64,000 nucleotides of DNA, taken from NCBI GenBank assembly GCA_900239685.1, contig OENT01000499.1, positions 42,213-106,212 on the forward strand, written 5' to 3'. A program made the position numbers and the translations under genes. Under the pieces are notes generated by a model. It searched no databases. It had not been told where the DNA came from and saw nothing but the letters and a program-made list of their open reading frames with translations. The stretch is from Rotaria macrura (lineage: Eukaryota > Rotifera > Eurotatoria > Philodinida > Philodinidae). Positions 1-12,938 of the stretch are shown piece after piece. Position 1 is the stretch's first letter; each line of letters starts with the position of its first letter.

Positions 1-288
1 AGTCGTCGACACTTCCCTTGAATCTAAGCGGCCTCCGGATAGACTTTTTCACGTAGATCTTAAATGATAAACTAAGATTATGAGTTCATGACATACATCA
101 TTGTGTTAAATTACTGATGACTGAGTGAATTCGTCGACACTTGAACGTGTAGACAAAAGAAAAAAAATTCTCTATGACGTCGTTTTATGTTTTCATAGAA
201 GAATTTTGCTTTAGTACGAAAGTTTTATTCTTACATTAGAAAATTTTCTTTGTCATGAAATGAATTTTATTTACTGCATGTCATTTAG
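1..288 (+). other. Partial intron of MRPL15
   Basis: Non-coding sequence ending in an AG acceptor immediately before the MRPL15 exon at 289. No open exon was found in it. It carries a 12-base direct repeat (TCGTCGACACTT) at 3-14 and 131-142. Confidence 0.6.
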
Positions 289-747
289 GGTGCTGATCTG
301 TTTTCTACTCCAATTAATCTTGAAATTCAATGGGTATCTAGTGAATTAGCGATAGCTGCAATTGAACGATGTGGTGGTATTTTAACAACACGGTACTTTG
401 ATCCCGTATCTTTATCAGCTTTGATTGATGCAAGAAAATTCTTTGAACGTGGTGAACCAATTCCCCGTTGTGATACACCACCAATAAATGCCATTGAATA
501 TTATACGGATCCAAAACAACGTGGTTATTTAGCAAATCCTGATTTAATACGTGAAGAACGTCAACGTTTAGCACAAAAATACGGATACAAATTGCCAGAT
601 GCATCAAAACTATCTTCGTTGTTTCATTTAAGAAAAGATCCAAGACAAATATTCTATGGTCTTGAACCAGGATGGTTAGTTAATCTCAAAGATCAAACGA
701 TCCTTAAACCGACAGATAAAAAATTTGAAACATACTATCATTCTTGA
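289..747 (+). CDS. MRPL15: Mitochondrial ribosomal protein L15, C-terminal exon (5' end outside window)
   Basis: Last exon of the large-subunit mitochondrial ribosomal protein uL15m. Reading starts in phase 0 right after the acceptor AG at 287-288 and runs 152 codons to TGA at 745-747. The frame resembles the animal MRPL15 tail: an AIERCGG segment, then PFF/KFF-ERGEPIPR, a YTDPKQRGYLA block, KYGYKLPD, RKDPRQIF-GLEPGWLVN and ILKPTDKKF. The N-terminal two thirds, including the bacterial L15-type core, lie upstream of the window. An AATAAA signal sits at 752-757 just after the stop. The gene converges on the minus-strand gene ending at 942, leaving 194 bp between the two stops. Identity rests on memory of the human protein, but the match is dense. 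Confidence 0.93.
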   Translation, partial: GADLFSTPINLEIQWVSSELAIAAIERCGGILTTRYFDPVSLSALIDARKFFERGEPIPRCDTPPINAIEYYTDPKQRGYLANPDLIREERQRLAQKYGYKLPDASKLSSLFHLRKDPRQIFYGLEPGWLVNLKDQTILKPTDKKFETYYHS

Positions 748-941
748 AACAAATAAAAAAAAACATTTATATATCTGGCAATGTTCTAATAAACAACTAA
801 TCGTGTAGAGCAAAATAAAAATCGGCAAGAAAACAGACAAAGCTGTACAACATACATAGTATATTCTAAAAACAAACATGTAATCTGACTGATGTCCTTA
901 TATCAGTTTGTTTTAGTTTAATAATAAAGACATCAAGTTTA

Positions 942-3900
942 TTACACTTCGAATTCGTCCGTCCATTCAACACTGTTGCCGAGTAATTTGTTAACTTTAT
1001 TCCATTCGCGTTCTCGTTCATATTGTGGATCAAGATTAAAGCGTACTTTTGGTTTCAGAGAATTCAATGTCGTTGGTTGCTGCTGTTGTTGCTGTTGGGG
1101 TTGTGGTTGTTGCTGTTGTTCATCAATACTGTCAATGGATTTATTGTGCGTCATTTTCATAATCGATGGTGGTAACGGTCGATTGATTGGTTGTGCTTGA
1201 GTTGACGTTGTAACAAGTGCTGATAAAAAATCATCTTCTTGTAAAATAAATATATCGCGATCATCTGTACTCCATAGATTATTGTTATTACTAGTATTCG
1301 TAATCGTTAGTTCTTGCTTCCTTGATAATTCAAATTCATGTACAAGATCAATTTCACCATTATCAGCACTTTCATCCGATACATTTTCGTTTGTTGAACT
1401 TTCTTGTGTATCATCTTCTTCATAGATAGTTTGAGGATGTTTTTGTGTGGATAAGATAATATCATTTGTCGTTGATGTTCGCAATGGTGGAGAACGTACT
1501 GGAATTTGTATTGATTCATTATTAGCTGATGCAAATTTTTCCAATAATGATTCATCATTTGTATGATCAAGAGCTAAAGGAACACAAATAATAATAAGAT
1601 GGAAGAAAAAATGAAATCATATGAAATACATACAGAGATTTTTAATTGGTAATGAAATAAGATCATTATTAGAATCGATTTGTTCCGTTTTATGAATGGA
1701 TGGGCTAAATAATGATCGATGTATAACAATAGGTTTTTGTAATTCTTTTAATTTATATTCATGTATAGAAAACTTCTGTTGATTTAATGCAATGTGATCA
1801 TCATCTTCATCGCATGATGTTTCGGATAATGTTTGTTCGATAGATGTTGATAATTGATTTATTTGTTGCAAATCAAAATGTTTTATTTCAATATCAGGCG
1901 ATGAGCCAACGTTAGGAAAGCATTCATTATTTTTAGTATTATTACTTGTTCCAGTATTGTTATTATTATTGAATGGATAATGCTTCTTGGGCATAGTCAC
2001 ATCCCAAAAATGATCATCAACAGGTGATGACATAGGAAGAAAGTCATCATCAACAAGAACACCGGATGGCTTAGTATCATCATCAAATTCAAGACTGTTC
2101 GAACTACGCATTGATGTTAGCGTAGCGATAGATGATGATGATGTTTCATAGATAGCTCCAGTATTACTAAGTGTGATGGGGCGAATAAGTTCGTGTCTAT
2201 TGTGATTATTAATCGAATGAAAATCCATTGAACGTGAATGTCCATTTGTTGCTATAGTTGTTGGTCGTGCAATAGAATTATCTGATGGATAACCATGTTT
2301 TGAATGTTGTGATGGAATTTTAATCGGTGCTGAATTACGCATGATTTGACGATAATCACTCTTTATGGAATAGGAAAAAAATATATTACTTCTGCATGTT
2401 TAATTAAGTACAATAATTTTACTAAATTATTACCAGTCTTTTTTTTTCATTATCTCAATAGAAATTCAGAAGAATTTAATGCACTTCGAACGGAACTTAT
2501 TTTAATAATACATGAATAAATCTCGGATATAATACTTTATATTGGTATAGAAAACATCCAATATTTTCTTATTTTTCTTTTTGTTTTATCAAAAAAATAT
2601 ACATTTATGTATATAAATGTTAATATTTTCTTACTCATAAAATCTTAATCGACTTACTATATCTAATTCAGTTGATACATGTTTCACCGGTTTAAATGCT
2701 GTGTGTTGTTGTCTAGTTGGTGACGTTTGTTGAATCAAAATTTCGTGTTTATTATTGAGTATATTCAAATCGGAATAGGTTCCATTTTTTAATAAATCAG
2801 AATCTAGACGATCAATATATGAATTGATTTCATCATCGTCATGATATCTTGAACGAACGTAATCATCGAATTGTTCAATAGCGCTCGTCAATAGATGACT
2901 ACATGGTTGATGAGTGTTCGCACGCTCGAAACTGTCGACAGGTGACGTCACTGTTGTTGTGCTCGAAGCACTATCATCAATGAAGCGAAATCGTTCAATT
3001 TTTTGCATGAAATCTTTTCGATAGGGTGGTACGATTGGTGTTATCGTAGAAGATTTTTTCTTTAGTTGATTTTTTGAAATGAACTTTTTAATTTTAATCA
3101 ACGATGTACGATCACTACTATCGGAATCAATAGTACTTGATTGATTATTGTAAACTGGCAGAGACAATCTAGGTGGGGATATTGTTTTATTTTGAGTCGT
3201 TGAATCGTCTATTGTCAAAAATGTTTGCGTCTGTTTTGCAAATGAACTACGACGAAGTGCCGATGACAGTGAAATTCGACGACGAGCTTTTACATCAACA
3301 CGAGTACGACTTTTATTATTGTCATCGGCATTGTTGTTATTGCTGACGGCAGTTGTTACTGTTGCTGAGGAAGAAAGCGGATGTGAGTTTAGAGAACGTG
3401 CGATGGGTGAAAAAGCATTGAGCGAATATTTACGAGTACTACGGTCTGTTGAATCCTTAATAGTAGAGGCAAGTTCCGATGTTAACAGCGGCGTTTGATC
3501 ATCACACTACAAAAGAAATAAAGTTGAATAAAAAAAGAAAAGAAGAAAAAAGCAGAGAAATCGAAGACAAGGCACGAATCATATGAGAGTCTTTTATTTT
3601 ACCCCTACTAATTCAAAATGAATCGAACCTGTTAATCATCCCAGTACCTACCATATCATCTTCGTTTGATCTCGATATTTCATTTCCAAGTGGTGATGAT
3701 GATGATGTTAGTAATATGCATTCCGAATCTACTTTTGTCGGTGTTATTTCCGCTTCCACTAATATCTCATCATCTTTTTTCTCTATATTTTTATTCTGAG
3801 GGGAAGTCTCGAAATCCTGATGTTGCTCATGAAGATGATTAGCATCGTTTTCTTGTAAATATTCACTGCTGTGCACCACCGGCGTTGTTGATATGGAATG

Positions 3901-6900
3901 ATGTGTCCTTGGAGCCACTTCGATTTGATGCAATGTTTCGACGATGTTACTCTCAGATCTAATAACAGTAGTAGGAGTTGTAATAATTGGTTGCTGATTA
4001 TTTTTCGATGTTTTAGTTTTATTTGATTGTTGACGATTATTATGATTATTATGATGATGATTATGATGATGATGATTTCTTGTCGTTATACAAGGCAAAC
4101 AAAGTTTACGTAAAGTTGGTGATGACACTTTGATGTATCGATTGGATGAAGTACGTCGTCTTTGTCGTTGATCATGCACGTTAAAAACAAGCGAATAGCG
4201 AACTGTATTTGGACGACACAAGATATGTGGTGGTACCGTGCAGAGGATCAAACGACGTGATTGACAGTGAATAGAGAGAATTGTTATAGAGACAATGGGC
4301 ACACTAATAATGACAGGTAGTTTGTCTTAAAAAATGATGACATCAACGGCGATGCGCATACAATCCAAACATGTCAATTGACTCAACGACGTTCAACTGT
4401 TCTCTGTTCGGCTTGTCGAACGACATTCTTTTTCTGTGTTCGCATTCTTTTTCATTAACATGACAGCAAGAATCTTTTCTCGTCCTTAACGCTCTCATGG
4501 TATTCTCTGTTCTATTTATGATATTTGTTTCTGTTGGTTGGCAGAGAGAGAGAGCGAGCATAGAAACAGCAACATTAACTACGAGCGAACGAGAGAAGAA
4601 AGAAGCTCAAACAAGAGAAAAGCATGTTCTCTCTGTTTCTTCTTCTTCTTCTTCATCATCGTCTTCGTCTTCTTCCTCCTCATCTTCTTCTCTTCAATTC
4701 TTCGAGTTTGCTGACTTACTGGCCGCCTAGACATCGCTCATACGCATCATCATCATCATCATCATCATCAAAAACGACTCGTCGTTCTCTCTATTTGTAA
4801 TAGCACTCGTATTGGTAGTAGTAGTTGTACTAGAAATAGCAGATAGATTCAATTTGCTTTAACGAAATCATAAGCCTGCCTAAGCACACACTGCCGGTGA
4901 TGACACAGCTCATGCAGGCATCTGTATTAATATTGGATGAAACTAGGCGAATGCGATAGAAACTACAGTAATATACTAAATCCGTTTGCTATATTTGATT
5001 TTTTTCATGCAATCGTTGATAGATGTATATAGCTTTCGTATCTGAGAGCTGATGCTCTTAAACAAATCTGATCTGAATATGGCAGAAAACAAGAAAAAAG
5101 ATTGTTAGATTGCTCTTACAACTGGCTGATTATTTCAATATAATATCTATGTTATACTTGAAGTGTATATTTTTTCTTGCTAAATCAAGTTTTGATAACT
5201 GCGAAGAGGGAGAGAACCAGAAAAAAATGAGAGAAATTAGTGTCAAAATGACTTTCTTTTTCTTTTTCTTTTTTTTTTTGTTTGTTACTGCTACCACCAG
5301 TTTTCATCTTTACAAGAGTGCACATAAATGAGTTTGCGTACAACTACTTGCTTGCTTGCATGCACGCACAGGAAATTGATTTTCGTCCCTAGACGAATTG
5401 ATGTCGTTACTCTGTATACATCTATGTGTTAAACACACACTAAAAATAACGGTGAATGGAATTTCTCTGTCTTTATTCATCAATACCACATGCAAAGAAA
5501 TATATATATATATACAAATATACATATAGCAAACGTGTGCCGATATACATCATAGAAAATGTTCCTATTTGCGTTCAACATGGCTTAGTTGTCTGTTCTA
5601 TGGTGAAGACTGACAGTTCCAACATTTGTTTAATCGATCGATGGTAGCCGAGAAAGAACACTCGATGAACAAACTGATAATAAAATATTGATGAATTCTT
5701 ATGTAGAGAATGTTGTAAATAGAAAAATTGCCTGTCTTTAAAAATACAGACGCAATAAGTATATGCGGTCAATAATTAGAAACGTTCCACCTGTTATCGA
5801 ATTACACAAAAGATTCATATTCGAATGCCTAGAGGTATGTCAAAAGACATGATACTGCTTGTGCAATATTTGTGATTGTGTGTAGATCATTTATCTTGCC
5901 TGTCTTATCAATTTTTACATATTCTATAAGGATCTATGTATACATACACAAATGCTACCAGAAACGGCATATACACACGAATAAAAACGATTATGAAGAG
6001 TTTATACAGACTAAGATAAACAAGTGTCTGCACTTGGATATCAACATCCGATTGATTCGTAATTGCTGGCGACATTTATATAGACTGATGCTTATCTGTT
6101 TTAAGATTGTACCTCGTTTCATTCGTGAGATCAAAAATACAAGTAGAAACAAAAAAATAAACAAAAAACCTACCCGACTAATACCAATAGTAGAACAAGA
6201 TTTGCGTACGATTGGTTTTATAGCTATAGTAGCATGTGAACTGTTGGCATTATTTGATGTGTTGCACGAGGATGTGACATTAGAATGACGAGTACTGCCT
6301 GTTGTTGTTGTTCCTAATGATTGCAATGGTAATGATGATAAAATAACAGTAGTTGTTGGTTTAGAGCAATGATTAAAAGTAGGAGCACTAAATCGTTTCG
6401 TAGATGATGAAATCTTTAATTGTTCGTCCAAACGATTAACAGGTGTGAGAGAATATTTACGTGTATAATACTAAAACAGTGTCGAATTGAAAAGAAGGTG
6501 ATACAAGAAATTCAGAATTATTTCAGTTAATATTATTGTATGCAATATGTAAATATACTCACCATCTATGATTTTCTTCGAACTAATACATTCATTTACG
6601 GAAAGCAAATATGTAGGTGACTAAGAAAGTCTATATTTTCTTTTCCTCCCTCCCCCTCCCCCCTCGCTCCCCACGTCTCTCCCCCTCTCTCTCTCTCTTT
6701 CTACATCTCGTAAGCAATAGAACGTCCCAAATGCTCATATATATCCCCTACATACGATCAACTGAGAAATACACATATAAATACAACTTTGCAGTTGATT
6801 ACACAACTAACATATCATCATCACCATTATCAACACACGTTCATTCTGTCAATATTCTCAATAGAGCAAGATGAAAAAATTGATTTTCTCCTATTTAGAA

Positions 6901-9900
6901 CTTCATTCGTAATCAGATGAGTAGCGTCTCAAGAACTAACAGCAGAAAATAGACTATTAGACAATTTGTTGGCTCGTAAATATCTCAAGTTTTTCGAGAG
7001 CGTGAAGGACATTAAAATGAAGCAATTTAGGAAGCAACCTATGTCCTGCTTGGTACATCTTCTTTCGCTTTCTTTCACTTTTTATTCTTCCTGTTCTGTT
7101 CTGTTCTCTCTTCTCATTACGATTGAATGAATAATGACAGCGTAATACATGCTTACTTGTTAAAAAGAAAAAGAATAAGAGGCATTGAACCGTATAAAAC
7201 AAAAGAAAGACACAACAAATGAATAAAATCAAGAAGAGAAAAAAAAACATCCTGCTACCTTCCTAGTGTCAATAGAAAGAAAAGCTTCTTAAGAATTAGA
7301 ACACCTACCACTTACAGTTTAACAGGATGCATTCGTCATCATGAGAACGAATGATAATTGTTCACGATCTTATTACGAAGAGACACAAGGAACAACTTTC
7401 TATTTTGTTCAGTTCTCTGTTCTAGTGTGATGTGACAGACAGAGGAATATATAGATAAAGAATGAAACACAGAAAAGCTCAATCTAGACAAATGATGGGA
7501 AACATGCATGCTGCAGTCGATCTTGCTTTTTATATAGAATATACACGCAAAAGAAAGACAAGTGATGATGCTAGTATATGCATCATGTCACGCAAATCCG
7601 GAACGGAACATGTTAAATTTCCGTGATGTTCTTCCTTTCAAGGTCGATATGAGCATGAGTATATCGAGTGCCCTAACTTAAGTTTCTCTCTCGTCATTTC
7701 TTTTTTTTTATTCATCATCCTACTTCTCTAAATCGATCATGATGATTGATATGCATATATTAAAATGTATACTTATGAACATAAAAACAAAAGTTTTGTT
7801 TTCTGACTTCCCGCATCAAATGAAAAAACTATGAATGATCTAACTCAAAGCACGTTCCTTCTCTCCACACGAAACAAAATCTATACACATCAACACTCGT
7901 CAAATATGATGATCGATAGATACACATTTGTTTCGTATATTTTGTTTACTCTAATCATATCAATAGTTCACCGACATTTTTCTGTCTTCTAACTAAACAA
8001 TCATAAGTTCCCTATCGTTTCTGTTAATAGGTTATTATCAAGATACTAAATGAGAAAAAACTCACAACATATACATATATAATTATATATGTCAAGCGCA
8101 ATTATGTAATAGAAAAATATTTCTTTTCATATTAGTTTACCCAATAAGTATATACACGGAGAAGAAATAGAAATGGAAGATTATATTTCAAATACTAGTT
8201 TTTTCATATATGCATACCTCACTATGTATTACGATCACTGTCATCGTTCGTTATGATGCATATACGTATATCTACTTACATTGGAATAATTTGAAGGTAC
8301 AGAAAACACTCAACGTATGCGACGCATTCTCTTTTCGATCTCATAAATTTAAGGGCGCAGTGCACTTGATTAGAAGAATATATATAGAAGTAGCGGAAGT
8401 ATGTTCTTTGAGATCGATTTATTACGTTATATTTTCGATACTCGTTCCTAATGAGTGATGAAGATGGAATCCTTCTTTCCGACGGACGGCGGTACTATTG
8501 TTACTGAAGATGATAATGATGATGAAGATGAAGATGATAATAATAATAATAATAATAAGGCGAAGATAGAGAATAGAGAACGAGGAAAATTTATCGGCTA
8601 TCGCAGTACAGCATCAACATAAGGCCGACTGCATATGCATACTTGCACATATACATAATAACAGGCGACGACGGAAGAAGTAATGCGTTTGAGAGAGTTG
8701 ACGTTTCTTACTAGTTATACTTACTGCTCATCATACAAAAGCCAATAAATAATAATCAGCATTGATAAACAGACACGTCTCTGTTTCTATTCTTGAGTTA
8801 CGAAAAAAAAAGAGCGGAAGAAGAAAAGGACAAAGAAAGGAAAGAATTGAATGCACACTAGGACTAAAGAGGTATCTATTGATTGAACAATATGCTAGGC
8901 AAATTCTATTTCTTTTTTTTTTGACACATGCACACATAGATGGTGTGAAGGTTTGTAATTCGCCGCCTTTTGATGCTTGTTGTTCCTTCTGTTCCTTTCA
9001 TACTTTCCTATCAGTCTCTTCTCTAATGATTTTTTTTATATGTTTTTGATATTTGTTCTATTTCTATAATGTCGTTGGTAAGTCTAGATCGATGTCTTCT
9101 TCATTGCCTTTTTTTCTTCGTACGATGAAAGCGACAGCTCTTCATGTTATTGACAGCTCTCGGGAATCAAAGACAGAACAAGTTGTATGTGCTTGGATCT
9201 TTCTTTCCACGATTTTTTTTCTCTACATATTCAATCGCCATGTATGTCACAGCTGTTTGCACACATATTGACCTTGACTGCTTAGTTCGTTCGTTTTTCT
9301 TCTTCTTCTTCTTCTGTATAATACTTACTCCAATACTTCCTCGTCTTGAACTTGGTTCACTATATTGTGGTGAACGATGTCGAATGATTTCTGTCTGTAT
9401 TTTATGTGTTTCTTGATCGCGACATGCATTTCTAGAATAAGAAATAAAAACTAAATTGAATATGGATAGACATATTGACCATAAAACGATAATTTTATTA
9501 GTGTGTAGACAATGTTCGAATCGTTCAGGGGAAAAGATAATGTAACAAAAAAAATTTATTTTCTATTTTATTAAATGATAGAAAGAATTTCTCGTTGAAC
9601 GAATGCACAAAAAAAAAGAAGAAAGAAAGAAAGAAAGAAAAATACATACACATATAACAGAGAAAGCTTAAATAGAAAATCAATCTAATTTCTTCTTTGT
9701 TTCTTGAATATACGCAATAGTAAATGTAGAAAAGAAGAACAAAGAAAGCAAGATACAAGACGAATCATTGTCTTTATTATGTATGACTGAATTAGCATAT
9801 TATAATAAAGACTAAAATTGCATTGATAACATTCTTCCTTTAAGAAAGACAACAAATAATAGATGAAAGAACGAATCTGTCATCGAACTCTACTATATAT

Positions 9901-12900
9901 ATATATATACATATATGTATCAAGATGTTTTCAATATCTAATGATGGTAAACAAGAAAATATGAACAAAGATACTTAGATAATATTGTTAGTTTATCTGC
10001 TGTTCAGACCAAATTTTCTTTTTTAATAGAATCTAATTATCATTTAGAAAGCTCTATGGAAAAAAATTTCATTTTCTTCTTTAGTTCTTGACAGGAAACT
10101 AAATCATTGTATAATATTTGATTGTCATTAGTATGCATATTGGTTACGAAAAGTCTAGTAACCTTCGATTAAGATAATTTTTAAATATGAAATGAATCGT
10201 ATAAACGGAGTCAGTCGGATTGATAAATTCCATATGAGCTCATATGAATCTTACAAGGGCATTTTGGTTACAATAACAGAAATCGGAAATGATTTGTTCT
10301 CATATGGAAGTTTATACGGGAATAAGAGTCATGTTCTTATTGTAAAAATTTATCAACGGTGAATCGAAAATCTAGTATATTGAGCATATGTATGTGCTGT
10401 GCTCCAAAAAGCTTATAGAAATGAATTTGTTTTACTGATAGATACATCATTAGAGTCGACGAGAAACTGTACGAGTATAAGTGTTGATTATTATGATAAG
10501 ACGTCTAGAATTAAACTGATCTAGTAAAAATATCTGTAGTAGTGAAAATTCCTATCAGATTTCAACATAACGAGAAGTCATTATTGTCAAGAGAAACGTT
10601 TTCGGAAATGATAGAATAATTTATCGATTACGAGATCTATGAAAAACTAGAAATCTTTTATAATCACAAGAAAAGATCATGTTTTCAATCGTTCAAACAC
10701 GGATGAGAGCGAAACCTAAATTGATATCGTACACTTATTAATCTTCGTTTCATGCGTTTGGTATTATTTTCAAATAATCATCTCAATGCTTTCAATATGT
10801 TATAGATAGAATACTCGAATTTATTAAGTGATTCAATAGAAAGAAATCAACGTGACTAAAATTTCTACTTTGTCTTTATTAGAGTGAGAAATAAATCTAA
10901 ACGGCGCATAGAAAACAACTTTTACTTTGCTAAACGAAGAAAAATTTTTTTTAATATCTTTTTAATTTGAAATTTGAAGATAGATGTGATGTCCATGCCT
11001 ATTAGACAACTTTCAATGTTCAACATTTATTAATATCTCAACTTTCCATTAAGAAGGAGAAAAGAGTTGTAATTCAATTTTTCTTTAACAAAAGCTAATG
11101 GAACATCCAACAACCGCTGTAGTAGTAGTAGTAGTAGTCTATAAATAACATAGACAAGATTGTATGGCTTTTCAAAATCATTTAAAATAGCAAGAAGTCT
11201 TTCTTTCAAGTTAAAATATATATTCTACAGATATTTTCAAATAGAGAGATGTCCTTAATCATTCTTAAGTAAAGACACGTGAATAGAATTATTCATATTT
11301 CACTTGCATTTATACAATACGTTCAATGAGAAAGTAACTAATTTAATAGATAATTAAATTATTACATAATAAGTCATTCATAGAACATAGGAAGGTGACT
11401 TTATTCACATTTTTTGTGAAACTCATGTATATGATCAATGACTTTTGGAGCTCTTCTCCTTGCCTTACCTACTATATAGACACCAGCAACTATTTTTTTC
11501 AATTTTTAAAATATGCTCGCTTAAATTAAAAATGTAATAAGTTCCACATTTCATTCTGAAGAGAGAGAGAGAGAGCTGCATTAACAAGCTTTTTTTTCAA
11601 GTATTTCATGCATAAATACGTGAATTCCTTATTCATCGTTTCGGAAAAAAAGGGATTATATATTTATATATTTACTTACAAGTATTCTAAATTAATAATT
11701 ACTACTAATCTGCTATTTAGTTAAAAAGAACATCTAGCTTGAGAAAAAAAACCTCATGACGACATTATATTTTTTCATTCGGTTAGAAAAAAATAATTAA
11801 TCTTATCTGCTGATAATGATGTTAAACATGTCTTCACGTTTTATATTTTATACGGAAATGAAAAACATAAAAAATCTTTTAAAAAATATCTGTAAAATTT
11901 CCATTCAACAGTAGAACTCTAGAAAAAAAAAGGATCGTTAAAACGAAGCAATGTCTATGGAAATAAAATGTTTTAATGCAAGAAATTTGTAAGAATTATC
12001 TACACTGAAGAAATAATATCTTCTATTTTAAGATTAGAACATAAAGAAAATATTCATCTCTAAGTAATTTCATTCTAATATTCATTTTGTCGTACTTCAT
12101 TTAATTATTGCGTAAGATAAGCTATATTCGTTTTCACCATGTGGTTATAATACAAAACAGAAATAGAAAACACTTACAAATAAGTAAAGATCATCGATGG
12201 TGAATAATCCTTATGTATATGCATGCTATTTCTATGACAATAGTAAGTAAATATAAATATCTTCGATATATGAAATGTAGTATGATGTTCAATAAGTTGA
12301 TGTCTCGACGATAATAATCACAGATGTGAGGATAAAAAAGCTTCTCATCTATATCTCTTCTCTTCTTTTTTTAATGATGATCATATCAACTCATAATATG
12401 AGAGACATGTGGATAACATCGACAGAGATGTATACGTTTCTTTCGATGTGTTCATTCATAGAAATATGACATTACTTACTTAAATCGAAATATGGCCATG
12501 ATAAACATAATAAAACTAATAATAATAACAACAGTTAAAATGACTTTTATTTGTGTTTTTGTCAAATCTAGAAAAATAAATAAATAAATTTTAATTTTGC
12601 TATTTCCTTTCTATGTAGTTCTTAAATTGTTGCTAATTTTACTAACTTGATCCATCTTTAATAAGATTATAGCCAAAAGTATGTTCCAACGTTCGAAATT
12701 TATTCGGTAACAAATTCATTTCAGTTTTAATTGAATCATTTATCAAGTTTGATGTTGGATGAATGAAAGCTCTGGATGAACTAGGTTTTTTGTATTGATT
12801 AATAATTAATTTTGACGATTGTACAGTTGTGAATTGAGACATTGTTAATGTAGTATTGCCAGAGAAGTTTACTCCATCAATTAATGATAAACATTCAATA

Positions 12901-12938
12901 ATCAATATGATGATAAAACGCGTCATGCAAATATTCAT
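942..12938 (-). CDS. Type I membrane protein with long disordered cytoplasmic tail, function unknown
   Basis: Exons in transcript order: 12938-12647, 12567-12480, 9431-9329, 6470-6174, 3506-2635, 2358-1634, 1573-942. All phases close, giving 1002 residues. The first ATG (12938) opens a signal peptide (residues about 6-22), followed by a short ectodomain with N-glycosylation sequons (NFS, NTT, NDS, NLT). Exon 2 encodes one transmembrane helix (about residues 105-125). The rest, nearly 880 residues, is Ser/Thr/Asn/Gln-rich with basophilic phosphosite-like motifs (RRGSI, TRKYSL twice) and a polyQ run. The C-terminus has KVRF, a match to the RVxF docking motif of protein phosphatase 1, then an acidic WTDEFEV end. 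Three introns are 2.7-3.0 kb while the others are 60-276 bp. I do not recognise the family; a scaffold-like receptor is only a guess. The link between exon 6174 and exon 3506 is supported by phase alone. Confidence 0.6.
3652..4561 (-). CDS. Probable alternative 5' exons of the long-tailed gene
   Basis: Two exons, 4561-4362 and 4303-3652, separated by a 58 bp GTATGC...TTAG intron, join in frame. The second ends at a GTAGGT donor in phase 0, exactly the phase of the exon starting at 3506. The second exon cannot be entered from the exon ending at 6174, because the phases differ, so it is best explained as a second transcription start lacking the signal peptide and transmembrane helix. The product would begin with about 66 residues from ATG 4561, then a hydrophobic stretch, a basic RQRRR segment and a His/Asn-rich run. 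An intervening unseen exon is the main alternative. Confidence 0.4.
4635..4770. repeat. TCT/TCC and ATC trinucleotide microsatellites
   Basis: A pyrimidine-rich TCT-type trinucleotide tract covers about 4637-4692 and an ATC run about 4746-4770. They lie just upstream (minus strand) of the proposed internal start at 4561, so they may form part of a promoter region. Confidence 0.8.
4771..6173. other. Long intron sequence of the minus-strand gene
   Basis: Part of the 2.7 kb intron between exons ending 6174 and starting 3506. Mostly A+T-rich with AT dinucleotide stretches near 5502-5515. I see no supportable exon on either strand. Confidence 0.4.
6645..6702 (-). other. Poly-purine/G-run tract (G-quadruplex candidate) in intron
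   Basis: The plus strand has C-runs of 3, 5, 6, 4 and 5 within 6648-6685, followed by a CT repeat to about 6699. On the sense strand of the minus-strand gene this reads as G-runs separated by loops of 1, 1, 5 and 8 nt, which satisfies the usual intramolecular G4 pattern. It lies about 180-215 nt upstream of the exon beginning at 6470, inside an intron that is otherwise A+T-rich. Confidence 0.6.
6703..9328. other. Long intron (rest of intron between exons 9329 and 6470)
   Basis: A+T-rich intronic sequence. The only notable content is the CT/G-run tract at its minus-strand 3' end, the acidic small ORF at 8464-8622 and a GAT/AAT microsatellite within that ORF. Confidence 0.4.
8464..8622 (+). 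CDS. Small acidic ORF (52 codons), antisense within an intron
   Basis: ATG at 8464 to TAA at 8620-8622 on the plus strand. The product is Asp/Glu-rich in the middle, with an Asn run encoded by the AAT microsatellite, and ends in a basic segment (RERGKFIGYR). The repeat itself accounts for about a third of it, so openness is weak evidence. No splice sites or neighbouring exons support it. It could equally be repeat-driven noise. Confidence 0.15.
   Translation: MESFFPTDGGTIVTEDDNDDEDEDDNNNNNNKAKIENRERGKFIGYRSTAST
9432..12479. other. 3.0 kb intron of the long-tailed membrane protein gene
   Basis: Lies between GTAAGT donor at 12479 and TTCTAG acceptor ending at 9432. Contains (GAAA)n near 9624-9642, (AT)n near 9895-9910 and (GTA)n near 11118-11137. 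No exon candidate with flanking splice sites was seen. Confidence 0.4.

Noticed and set aside
976..1200. Plus-strand Cys-rich frame
   Set aside because: It is the antisense of the polyglutamine-coding repeat of the minus-strand last exon.
4497..4730. Plus-strand frame ending in a long serine run
   Set aside because: The serine run is a TCT/TCC microsatellite read in frame, and the 5' part overlaps the minus-strand exon at 4561-4362.
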